12,627 nucleotides of DNA, taken from contig BNUJ01000041.1 of NCBI GenBank assembly GCA_025997275.1, positions 1 through 12,627 on the forward strand. Reading direction: 5' to 3'. Within the stretch, counting starts at the first letter, position 1. Every line of letters begins with the position of its first letter. Under the pieces are notes generated by a model, which saw nothing but the letters and a program-made list of their open reading frames with translations, was not told the origin of the DNA and did not search any database. Position numbers and translations under genes: made by a program. This DNA comes from Deferribacterales bacterium (lineage in GTDB: Bacteria; Chrysiogenota; Deferribacteres; Deferribacterales; JAISNW01). Of this stretch, positions 1 through 7,114 are shown one piece after another.

Positions 1-83
1 ATTTTTCTGATGCTCGCCTAGTATTGTGCCTAGTTTGCGAACTATACCAGGGGTATCGTGGTTTCTGAAATATATATACGTCC
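1..83 (-). repeat. Inverted copy of serA ACT-domain segment (partner 4730-4812)
   Basis: Bases 1-83 equal the reverse complement of 4730-4812 at 79 of 83 positions, with no gaps. Mismatches are at bases 5, 9, 39 and 75. Homology stops at 83/84, which is where the Lon-like reading ends, and it continues to the window edge, so the repeat may be longer. If read in the serA frame, all four differences would change the amino acid (L to I, G to R, K to Q, I to K). That is not what a conserved duplicate gene should show. Confidence 0.95.
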
Positions 84-1855
84 TGCACCTGTCTATGACC
101 TAAATATCTTAAAAGGTCTTTCTCCACAACCTCATTTTTTTTCCTATCGCGCTTCTTCTCAACAATCTCCCTGCCTACCTTGCGACAAACTGTGCCTACC
201 ATCTGCTCCAGTTTGCGCAAACCAGCCTCGCGCGTATAGCCTGAAATCAATTCCATAAGAGCCTTTTTTGTAATGCTCACGTTAAAAGTATCCAGCCCCG
301 TTTCCTCTAGTTGCCTTGGAACTATGTATTTTTCAGCAATAGCCAGTTTCTCTTCCTCAGTATATCCCGCTAACCTTATAATCTCCATCCTATCGCGCAA
401 CGGCGCAGGTATTGGGTCTAAAATATTAGCAGTAGCGATAAACATTACATTGCTCAAATCAAAAGGCAGGTTAATATAGTGGTCAACAAATGCCGCATTT
501 TGAACGGGGTCTAACACTTCCAACAATGCACTTGACGGGTCACCGCGAACATCAGTGCCTAGCTTGTCTATCTCGTCAAGCATAAATACTGGATTGCTCG
601 CCCCAGCTGTCTTCAGCCCCTGTATGATTTTACCGGGCAGTGCACCAATGTATGTGCGCCTGTGCCCGCGCACCTCCGCCTCATCACGCACACCGCCTAA
701 GCTAATACGCACAAACTCACGCCCAATCGCCCGTGCAATAGACCGCCCAAGCGATGTTTTGCCCACACCGGGGGGACCCACAAGACACAAAATAGGACTT
801 TTCATATTCTTCTTCAGTTTCCTGACAACTAGGTAATCTAATATACGCTCCTTTATCTCCTCCATCCCATAGTGGTCTTCATCAAGTATCCTTTGCGCCC
901 GCTTCATATCCAGCCTACCACGCGAATGCTTGCTCCACGGCAACTCCACCAGCCAGTCTAAATATGTCCTGACAACACTGCTCTCCGAACTATCGTTATG
1001 CATAGTCGTAAGTCGCCGTAACTGCTTTCTCGCCTCTTTTTCAACATTTTCAGGCATCTTAGCTTCAGCAATCTTCTTACCATAATCATCCACATCGGCG
1101 GCGATATCTTCATCTTCGCCAAGCTCTTTATGTATTGCTTTCAGCTGTTCACGCAGGTAGTATTCGCGCTGGTTCTTGTCCATGCCTCCGCGCGTCTCGG
1201 TCGCAATCTTCTGTTGCACCTCTATTATTGCTAGTTCACGCTTAAAATGTTCCGATATCTTTTTGAGCCGCTCCATAGGAGAGTTCGTTTCCAGTAGAGC
1301 CTGCGATTCCGCTATAGGAACACCCATATTAGACGATATAATATCAGCAAGCTTATCAGACTCTTTAATAGTTTCAAGCATCTCCATAAAGTCAGGATAT
1401 GCAGGCTTGCCCATATTCACAAGTTGCGCCAGTTGCTCCTTAACCGTGCGCATCTGCGCCTCGCTCTGATAGTCATTAGGCATTTCTATCTGATTAAAAG
1501 GCTCTACATCCACCATTATGGCGCCGTCATCACTGTTAAAGTTCTTAATAATAGCACGCTTAAGCCCGTGTATTAAGATTTTAACCTTGCCATCTGGCTG
1601 TTTCAACATTCTAAGTAATTGCCCCACCGTGCCTACACTATAGACATCTTCGTCAGCTTGCTCATTTGGAACAGGTTGAGCTACCACACGCTGAGTGGCA
1701 AACATTATTAAGCGGTTGCCCGACAGTGCTCTATCCACAGCCATAATGCTCTTATCCCTACCAACTACAATAGGCACTATCATATACGGGAATATTACAA
1801 TGTCTTTAACTGGCAAGAGTGGCAGCCTATCTGGAATAATTAAATCATTTCCCAT
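1..1855 (-). CDS. lon: ATP-dependent protease Lon, 3' part missing; joins a serA-derived repeat at the window edge
   Basis: Lon is a cytoplasmic AAA+ serine protease that unfolds and degrades damaged and regulatory proteins. Translated from the ATG at 1855, it shows the N-terminal substrate-binding domain (LPLLPVKDIVIFPYM near residue 12), the helical linker (REYYLREQLKAIHKELGED), Walker A GPPGVGKTS at residues 360-368, Walker B MLDEIDK with D427/E428, the sensor region (FIATAN, PAPLRDRMEII) and the small AAA+ lid (GYTREAGLRKLE). It fits Lon up to about residue 592 (YLGHRQVQD, base 80). The family then continues with a motif near TGLAWT and the S16 Ser-Lys protease domain, about 200 residues. 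None of that is present. From base 83 to base 1 the DNA is an inverted copy of serA sequence, read here in a different frame from serA and without a stop. Lon lies 7 nt after the hsp20 stop, with GGGAGAAG upstream of the ATG. Identity as Lon is certain. Whether the truncation is biological is doubtful. Confidence 0.93.
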   Translation of the reverse strand, partial: MGNDLIIPDRLPLLPVKDIVIFPYMIVPIVVGRDKSIMAVDRALSGNRLIMFATQRVVAQPVPNEQADEDVYSVGTVGQLLRMLKQPDGKVKILIHGLKRAIIKNFNSDDGAIMVDVEPFNQIEMPNDYQSEAQMRTVKEQLAQLVNMGKPAYPDFMEMLETIKESDKLADIISSNMGVPIAESQALLETNSPMERLKKISEHFKRELAIIEVQQKIATETRGGMDKNQREYYLREQLKAIHKELGEDEDIAADVDDYGKKIAEAKMPENVEKEARKQLRRLTTMHNDSSESSVVRTYLDWLVELPWSKHSRGRLDMKRAQRILDEDHYGMEEIKERILDYLVVRKLKKNMKSPILCLVGPPGVGKTSLGRSIARAIGREFVRISLGGVRDEAEVRGHRRTYIGALPGKIIQGLKTAGASNPVFMLDEIDKLGTDVRGDPSSALLEVLDPVQNAAFVDHYINLPFDLSNVMFIATANILDPIPAPLRDRMEIIRLAGYTEEEKLAIAEKYIVPRQLEETGLDTFNVSITKKALMELISGYTREAGLRKLEQMVGTVCRKVGREIVEKKRDRKKNEVVEKDLLRYLGHRQVQDVYIFQKPRYPWYSSQTRHNTRRASEK

Positions 1856-1862
1856 AGCAAAA

Positions 1863-2225
1863 TTACTTCTCCCATCTGATATTCAAAACACCATCCATTA
1901 GTCTGGTGCTCACGTTCTTGGCATCTATCGGCTCGTCAAACGAAAATACACGTCTAAATGGCTTATACTGCCTCTCAGCTAGCAAGAAACTGCGTTCGCC
2001 AACACACTCTGGATAATACGGACGCTTAACCCCCTCAATAATCAATTTATTGCCATTGTTTGAGAGATACACATCCCCCCTATGTATACCGGGCATATCA
2101 AGCCTAATACTCACATAAGTTGCTGTCTCAATAATATCCATTGCAGGGAACATACCATCAGTCAACTCCTCGCTGGAATTGCTAGCATCCGCAAGAGAAA
2201 CCACATCAAACGACCAGCTAAACAT
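1863..2225 (-). CDS. Small heat-shock protein, Hsp20/alpha-crystallin family
   Basis: This 120-residue protein has the alpha-crystallin fold signature. It starts the domain with the strand AMDIIETATYVSIRLDMPG and continues with DVYLSNNGNKLIIEGVKR. The late YKPFRRVFSFDEPID stretch and the closing DGVLNIRWEK correspond to the family's FxRxFxLPxxVD and GVLxIxxPK elements. Such proteins are ATP-independent holdases that bind unfolding proteins in the cytoplasm. The N-terminal arm is short (about 28 residues) and acidic/serine-rich. There is no C-terminal I-X-I anchor beyond the domain, so oligomer assembly may differ from classical Hsp20. It lies between galU (11 nt) and lon (7 nt) in the same direction. 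Pairing a holdase with Lon makes sense for protein quality control. No CIRCE-like or other heat-shock operator was recognised. Confidence 0.9.
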   Translation of the reverse strand: MFSWSFDVVSLADASNSSEELTDGMFPAMDIIETATYVSIRLDMPGIHRGDVYLSNNGNKLIIEGVKRPYYPECVGERSFLLAERQYKPFRRVFSFDEPIDAKNVSTRLMDGVLNIRWEK

Positions 2226-2236
2226 CTATAACCGCC

Positions 2237-3118
2237 CTATACACCAAACTCTTTATTAACTTCTTGGACTATGCGCTTATATTCGCCCGCTAGTTCTGGA
2301 TTGGTTGCCGCAAAATGCATAGTAGCCTCTAACAGCCCTATCTTGTCGCCGCAGTCAAATCGCCTGCCCTCAAACTCATAGCCATATACACTGTTGCTCT
2401 GCGCCGCCTTTTGCAATGCACTGGTCAGCTGTATCTCGCCACCTTTATCGGGTTTAGTGCTCTTTAAGTTCTCCATCACATCAGGCGATAGCACGTACCT
2501 GCCCACAATGGCAAGGTTTGACGGCGGGTTTTCTTTCGGTTTTTCAACCATATCAACCAGTTTATGAAACCTGCTATCAGCAGACGAGCCAACCACAACT
2601 ATCCCATATTTGCTAGTCTGAGCCGTAGGCACACGCATTAGCGACACAACACTAGAGCCTACCTTTTCGTATTGTTCTATAAGTTGTGCCATAACAGGTT
2701 TTTCTTTGGCAAAGAGTATATCATCGGGCAGGAATACCGCAAACGGCTCATCACCAACAATATCTTTAGCACACAGAATGGCATGCCCCAGCCCCAACAT
2801 CTGTTTCTGGCGCACGTAAACAACATCTGCCATCTCGCTGATGCGTTTCATATCTTCATAAATCTTATCCTTGCCACTGTTTTTTAGGATTTGGTTTAGC
2901 TCCGTATTGTAGTCAAAATGGTCTTCCAGCGGTTTTTTAGAGCGACCTGACACGAATATAATCTGCTCAATGCCAGAGTTCACTGCCTCTTCAACTGCAT
3001 ACTGAATAAGCGGCTTGTCAACTAAAGTTATCATCTCTTTAGGTATCGCCTTAGTTGCCGGTAGCATGCGCGTGCCGTAGCCTGCGACTGGGAATACTGC
3101 TTTACGTATCTTTCTCAT
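2237..3118 (-). CDS. galU: UTP--glucose-1-phosphate uridylyltransferase
   Basis: GalU makes UDP-glucose from UTP and glucose-1-phosphate, for envelope polysaccharides and galactose metabolism. The 293-residue protein opens with the nucleotide-binding signature AVFPVAGYGTRMLPATKA followed by IPKEM. It also contains the substrate-loop motif GLGHAILCAKD, the acidic metal-binding FLPDD, the DKGGEIQLTSAL element and RFDCGDKIG near the C-terminus, all in family order. Length is normal for bacterial GalU. I chose the ATG at 3118 because a strong purine-rich ribosome site (GGGAGGAGG) lies just upstream. An in-frame alternative start at 3133 would add five residues (MGGGS) encoded by that same site and is unlikely. 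It is the first gene of the likely galU-hsp20-lon operon and is divergent from serA. Confidence 0.95.
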   Translation of the reverse strand: MRKIRKAVFPVAGYGTRMLPATKAIPKEMITLVDKPLIQYAVEEAVNSGIEQIIFVSGRSKKPLEDHFDYNTELNQILKNSGKDKIYEDMKRISEMADVVYVRQKQMLGLGHAILCAKDIVGDEPFAVFLPDDILFAKEKPVMAQLIEQYEKVGSSVVSLMRVPTAQTSKYGIVVVGSSADSRFHKLVDMVEKPKENPPSNLAIVGRYVLSPDVMENLKSTKPDKGGEIQLTSALQKAAQSNSVYGYEFEGRRFDCGDKIGLLEATMHFAATNPELAGEYKRIVQEVNKEFGV

Positions 3119-3161
3119 ACTGCCTCCTCCCAAACATAAATAATGGTTAAAACTAAAATAT

Positions 3162-3190
3162 ACTTTACACTAGTGCAAAGGTGGCGTCAA
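3162..3190 (-). promoter_or_regulatory. Probable galU promoter overlapped by a palindromic operator candidate
   Basis: On the minus strand a -35 box TTGACG (3190-3185) is followed by 17 nt and a -10 box TAAAGT (3167-3162), about 44 nt upstream of the galU ATG. The spacer and -10 are covered by an 18-bp palindrome, CTTTACACTAGTGCAAAG at 3163-3180, perfect except for one mismatched pair. A dyad lying over the spacer and -10 is a standard position for a repressor site. The repressor is unknown. The promoter call is by inspection only. Confidence 0.45.
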
Positions 3191-3265
3191 GCTAGAAAAA
3201 CTAAAAGAGCTGTATGGCTTGACACAACTACTAAATATTCTGCCCCTAGCTTTTTTTATAACAAG

Positions 3266-3274
3266 TGGTATAAT
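3266..3274 (+). promoter_or_regulatory. Probable serA promoter (extended -10)
   Basis: TGGTATAAT at 3266-3274 is a perfect -10 hexamer preceded by the TGN extension. No good -35 lies 16-18 nt upstream, which is tolerated for extended -10 promoters. Transcription would start near 3281, giving a leader of about 38 nt that contains the GAGGGAG ribosome site before the ATG at 3319. It would drive serA, the lipoprotein gene, purH and pyrG. Confidence 0.5.
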
Positions 3275-3318
3275 AACCGCAAAATTGTCTACGAAACAAG
3301 ACTGAGGGAGTTCAAACT

Positions 3319-4956
3319 ATGGCACAGACTACGGGCAAATATAAGATTATCATTACCGACCATCTAGCCGAAGAGGGTTACGACATACTCCGCGCCGACC
3401 CAGACGTGAGTTTTGATGTCAAAGCGGGCATTAAAAACGCCGAACTAAAGGGAATATTGGGCGAATATGACGCTGTAATCACCCGTTCTGGCACTAACGT
3501 TAACGAAGAATTGCTTGAAAACACTGGCAACTTGAAGATAATCGGACGTGCCGGCGTTGGACTAGACAATGTAGATATTGAATGTGCCAGCAAAAAAGGA
3601 CTGATTGTTATGAATGCCCCTACTGGCAACACATTAGCTGCTGCCGAACTGTCTATGGGTATGCTACTAGCCGCTGCGCGCAAGATACCCGATGCAAATA
3701 CATCAGTAAAGGCGGGCGAATGGGACAGAAAACGCTTTATGGGCATCCAGCTGCATAATAAAACGCTTGGCATTATAGGTCTAGGGCGTATCGGTGGCAC
3801 AGTTGCCGTGCGGGCGAAAGCGTTCGGTATGAAAGTAGTTACATTTGACCCATACATAAAACGCACCAGAGCGGACGCACTAGGTGTGGGAATTTGCGAA
3901 ACGCTAGACGATATGTTGAAAGCCAGCGATATGATTACGCTCCACGTGCCACTGACTACTGAAACTAAACAGATGATTGGGGCGCGCGAAATAGCACTAC
4001 TGAAAAAAGGAGCAATACTCATTAACTGCGCGCGTGGCGGGCTTGTAGATGATGAGGCATTATCAAAGGCAGTTTCTAGCGGGCAGTTGTTCTCTGCGGC
4101 TGTGGACGTATTTGACGAGGAGCCACCCAAACATTCACCATTGTTAAAGACTGATAATATATTTGTGACTCCGCATGTAGGTGCTAACACTGAGGAGGGG
4201 CAAAAGGGCGTGGCGGTTATCATCTGCGAACAGGTGTTGAATGCGCTCCACGACAGACCATACCACTATGCTGTTAATAGACCTTTTGCTAAACAGCAGT
4301 TGACTGACGATATGCAGAAATACTTTGACGTAAGCGAGTCGCTTGGGCGTATGGCAGCCCAGCTCACCAGTGGCAGGATTCACGAACTGCGTATAGTTAT
4401 GACAGGCAAACGCTTTGAGGAAGATTTAGGCGAGCGCACATTTGACACGCCGTTCAGCTATCAGCCGTTCACGGTTGCACTATTAAAGGGTTTTTTAGAG
4501 CGATTTGCCCATATGCCAATCTCATACATCAACGCCCCCTACGTGGCAAAAGACCGTGGAATAGAGGTCATAGAGACTAAAATGGAAGAATACGAGGGCA
4601 AGCGCGACCATATAATATTGCTGGTAAAGACTGACGCAGGCGAAATACGTTACGCAGGCACGGTGTTCTCCGACGGGCTTGGCAGGATTGTAAATATCGG
4701 GCAGTTCAACCTAGACTTGATTGCTAGAGGGACGTATCTATATTTCAGAAACCACGATACCCCTGGTATAGTTGGCAAACTAGGCACAATACTAGGCGAG
4801 CATAAGATAAATATTGCTAACTTTGAACTGACGCGTATTAGTCAGGGTGGAGAGGCTGCTAGTTTTGTGCTGGTGGACGACCCTATTCCGCAGACTGTGC
4901 TGGACGTGCTTTATAAGCTACCCGGTATAATAGAGGCAAAAGTTATAAGCTTATAA
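3319..4956 (+). CDS. serA: D-3-phosphoglycerate dehydrogenase, long form with ACT domain
   Basis: SerA oxidises 3-phosphoglycerate to 3-phosphohydroxypyruvate with NAD, the first step of serine synthesis. The 545-residue protein is the long form: substrate domain, NAD-binding domain, an intervening allosteric-substrate-binding-type domain (about 325-465) and a C-terminal ACT domain (about 472-545). Visible motifs are GRAGVGLDNVD (76-86), the NAD fingerprint GLGRIG (154-159) with the acidic D177 after the second strand, and the catalytic set R239 (NCARGG), E268 (DEEPP) and H286 (TPHVGA). The ACT domain (YFRNHDTPGIVGKLG) normally binds serine for feedback inhibition. Part of its coding sequence, 4730-4812, is also present inverted at bases 1-83. 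It starts an apparent operon: the lipoprotein gene begins 5 nt after its stop. Confidence 0.97.
   Translation: MAQTTGKYKIIITDHLAEEGYDILRADPDVSFDVKAGIKNAELKGILGEYDAVITRSGTNVNEELLENTGNLKIIGRAGVGLDNVDIECASKKGLIVMNAPTGNTLAAAELSMGMLLAAARKIPDANTSVKAGEWDRKRFMGIQLHNKTLGIIGLGRIGGTVAVRAKAFGMKVVTFDPYIKRTRADALGVGICETLDDMLKASDMITLHVPLTTETKQMIGAREIALLKKGAILINCARGGLVDDEALSKAVSSGQLFSAAVDVFDEEPPKHSPLLKTDNIFVTPHVGANTEEGQKGVAVIICEQVLNALHDRPYHYAVNRPFAKQQLTDDMQKYFDVSESLGRMAAQLTSGRIHELRIVMTGKRFEEDLGERTFDTPFSYQPFTVALLKGFLERFAHMPISYINAPYVAKDRGIEVIETKMEEYEGKRDHIILLVKTDAGEIRYAGTVFSDGLGRIVNIGQFNLDLIARGTYLYFRNHDTPGIVGKLGTILGEHKINIANFELTRISQGGEAASFVLVDDPIPQTVLDVLYKLPGIIEAKVISL
4730..4812 (+). repeat. serA ACT-domain segment repeated in inverted orientation at 1-83
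   Basis: This is the in-gene copy of the 83-bp repeat. It reads as normal ACT-domain sequence in frame with serA and is almost certainly the source copy. The distance between the arms is about 4.6 kb. Confidence 0.95.
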
Positions 4957-4961
4957 CAACT

Positions 4962-5516
4962 ATGCATATACTAAAGATTATTGTAATAACAGCTTTTACC
5001 CTAGTGTTATCGTCAGGGTTGTGCTCTTGTGCTGGCTATGGTAATTACTCCGAAGTCTCTGTTATTGACCACTATATTGCCAAACAGGACGGCAAATATT
5101 CGCGCATTCATTATGGTGTAGTGGGCGGTAAGCTATATCTAGGTTATCAGAACATCACCACGCAAACTATGGCTAGCCTACAGGTGAAGGTGGCTATAAA
5201 CACCGCGAACGATAACAATACTTTGTCATCGCCTGTTTCTAAAAGGGCAACAGTGCCAGTGGATGTTAATGGCGAACAGCTTTTTGCCCTGACACGTTCC
5301 GTGAAAGCTCTGCCTATGCGTTCACTTGTGCGCTTTGAGATTGAAATGCCCGCTAATAATAATGGCGTGATAGAAATTACAAGTTTCTTTACGCTGGCTG
5401 ACAATGCGGGTATCCCGTCTGGGATAGGTGTTAAACCGCAGGGGTTTGCTGATGACAGGCTAGGTGCGAGTAGCGGTAATGTGCAGACAGACTATACATT
5501 GATTAAATTATTCTAG
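4962..5516 (+). CDS. Putative lipoprotein of unknown function
   Basis: I do not recognise the family of this 184-residue protein. It begins with a typical lipoprotein signal: M-H-I-L-K, a hydrophobic stretch (about residues 5-16), then LCSC with C23 as the likely lipidated cysteine (L at -3, S at -1). C21 sits at -2, which is unusual but tolerated. The mature part has no membrane segment. It is rich in alternating polar and hydrophobic stretches (KLYLGYQNI, SLQVKVAIN, SLVRFEIEMP, VIEITSFFTL), suggesting a beta-sandwich exported to the cell surface or periplasm. It sits 5 nt after serA and 9 nt before purH, in the same direction. An envelope protein inside a serine/purine/CTP operon has no obvious metabolic link, and the position may reflect only shared transcription. 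Confidence 0.8.
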   Translation: MHILKIIVITAFTLVLSSGLCSCAGYGNYSEVSVIDHYIAKQDGKYSRIHYGVVGGKLYLGYQNITTQTMASLQVKVAINTANDNNTLSSPVSKRATVPVDVNGEQLFALTRSVKALPMRSLVRFEIEMPANNNGVIEITSFFTLADNAGIPSGIGVKPQGFADDRLGASSGNVQTDYTLIKLF

Positions 5517-5525
5517 GGGGCAGGA

Positions 5526-7094
5526 ATGTCTAAATACGCTTTGATTAGCGTGTCGGATAAGACTGGGGTAGAGACTTTTGCGCAGGGGCTTGCTGATGCG
5601 GGGTATAGCATTATCTCTACAGGCGGCACCGCTAAAGCATTGAAAGCCGCAGGCATTAAGGTGCAAGAAATATCTGATTTTACAGGCTTTCCAGAGATGT
5701 TAGACGGACGCGTAAAAACGCTACATCCACTGGTACATGGGGCAATCTTAAAGTTGCGAGATAATCCAGAGCATATCAAGACAGCAGAAACACACAAAAT
5801 AGGCGATATTGACATTGTAGCAGTGAACTTGTATCCGTTTGAGGCGGTAGCGTCTAAAGCACATTCGTCTTTTGAAGAGATTATAGAAAACATTGACATC
5901 GGCGGTCCTGCTATGGTGCGGAGTGCCGCTAAAAACAACAAGTTCGTGACAATTGTTGTCCATGCTAGCGACTACGAACGGGTGTTGGCTGAAGTTCGCA
6001 CGGGCGGGACGACTACGGCGGCGACTAGGCTAGAGCTTGCAGCAAAAGCATACTCTCACACATCAATGTATGATAGTATGATAGCGGGGTATCTGAATAG
6101 AAAGCTGGGCGTTAAGTTTCCGCAGGAGTTCACATTCGGCGGGCGACTGAAACAGGCTATGCGCTATGGGGAGAATCCACACCAAGATGCAGCGTTCTAT
6201 CAAGTGCCGCTGTCGGGTAGTTTCGGGGTTGCTAATGCAGAGCAGTTGCATGGCAAAGAACTATCATATAATAATGTGGTGGATATACTTGCAGCTGTGG
6301 AGCTTACGCGTGAACTGGCGCACTTTGACGGGCGAAAGCGTAATGCAGCTGTGATTATCAAACATACTAACCCGTGCGGGGCTGCTACGGCAACTACTCT
6401 GGAACAGGCTTATGATGACGCCCTAGCTTGCGACCCATTGAGTGCATTTGGGGGGATTGTAGCTTTTAGCGGTGCGGTGGATGACGCACTGGCACAGAAG
6501 CTCAACGATATATTTTTAGAGGTGATAATAGCTCCTGATTTCACAGAAGGCGCGCTTGCTCTATTAACAAAGAAGAAAAATGTGCGACTTATGAAGACGC
6601 CACTTGATAAAAAGCCTAATAATATTGCGTCTGCGATACTTTGGACGGGGGACAGTTTCCTATTGCAAGATGCTGACAGCCATAGTTTTGCGTCATTTGA
6701 GGGGCTAGTTGTGCCTACAAAGCGCAAGCCTAGCAAGGACGAGCTGGCAAGTTTAGAGTTTGCATGGGTGGTTGCTAAATATGTGAAGTCAAATGCGATA
6801 GTATATGTGAGCGGAACGCGCACAATAGGCATAGGGGCGGGGCAGATGAGTCGCGTGGACTCGTCAAAGATAGCGTCTATTAAGGCTACTAATGCAAAAC
6901 TATCACTTAAAGGTTGTGTTATGGCGAGCGATGCATTCTTCCCATTTAGAGATAGTGTAGATGAGGCGGCAGCACAGGGTATAGCAGCAATAGTCTCCCC
7001 TGGCGGCAGTGTGCGGGATAGTGAAGTTATACAGGCGGCAGACGAGGCGAATATCGCTATGGTATTCACCGATATAAGGCATTTTAGACACTAA
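5526..7094 (+). CDS. purH: Bifunctional AICAR transformylase / IMP cyclohydrolase
   Basis: PurH performs the last two steps of IMP synthesis, formylating AICAR with 10-formyl-tetrahydrofolate and closing the ring. The 522-residue protein matches the usual length. The N-terminal MGS-like cyclohydrolase domain shows ISTGGTAKAL, GFPEMLDGRVKTLHP, VNLYPFE and IDIGGPAMVRSAAKN. The C-terminal transformylase domain shows RYGENPHQ, the catalytic KHTNPCG (279-285), DPLSAFGGI, AIVYV, GQMSRVDS, SDAFFPF and the ending FTDIRHFRH. The start ATG at 5526 follows a G-rich site (GGGGGCAGG) that overlaps the upstream stop. The position after serA fits the pathway: serine feeds the one-carbon folate pool that the transformylase consumes. 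Some family invariants vary mildly (for example FTDIRHFRH where FTGMRHFRH is commoner). Confidence 0.97.
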   Translation: MSKYALISVSDKTGVETFAQGLADAGYSIISTGGTAKALKAAGIKVQEISDFTGFPEMLDGRVKTLHPLVHGAILKLRDNPEHIKTAETHKIGDIDIVAVNLYPFEAVASKAHSSFEEIIENIDIGGPAMVRSAAKNNKFVTIVVHASDYERVLAEVRTGGTTTAATRLELAAKAYSHTSMYDSMIAGYLNRKLGVKFPQEFTFGGRLKQAMRYGENPHQDAAFYQVPLSGSFGVANAEQLHGKELSYNNVVDILAAVELTRELAHFDGRKRNAAVIIKHTNPCGAATATTLEQAYDDALACDPLSAFGGIVAFSGAVDDALAQKLNDIFLEVIIAPDFTEGALALLTKKKNVRLMKTPLDKKPNNIASAILWTGDSFLLQDADSHSFASFEGLVVPTKRKPSKDELASLEFAWVVAKYVKSNAIVYVSGTRTIGIGAGQMSRVDSSKIASIKATNAKLSLKGCVMASDAFFPFRDSVDEAAAQGIAAIVSPGGSVRDSEVIQAADEANIAMVFTDIRHFRH

Positions 7095-7114
7095 AGGAAG
7101 AGGGCAGGTTTATT

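Noticed and set aside
1..83. A genuine Lon-ACT fusion protein
   Set aside because: The serA-like DNA is not in the serA frame when read from lon, so the fused peptide would not contain ACT-domain sequence.
58..836. Several short plus-strand open frames opposite lon
   Set aside because: The minus strand carries unmistakable Lon AAA+ motifs over the same bases, so these are shadows.
3143..3367. 74-codon open frame on the plus strand between galU and serA
   Set aside because: It crosses the serA promoter and overlaps the serA start in another frame, with no ribosome site. It looks like random coding over regulatory DNA.
3378..4223. Long open frame (281 codons) antisense to serA
   Set aside because: It is opposite conserved serA motifs, Ser/Pro-rich as expected from antisense of a conserved gene, and matches no family.
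6410..7069. 219-codon open frame antisense to purH
   Set aside because: It mirrors conserved transformylase sequence, and the Ala/Ser-rich translation is typical of an antisense shadow.
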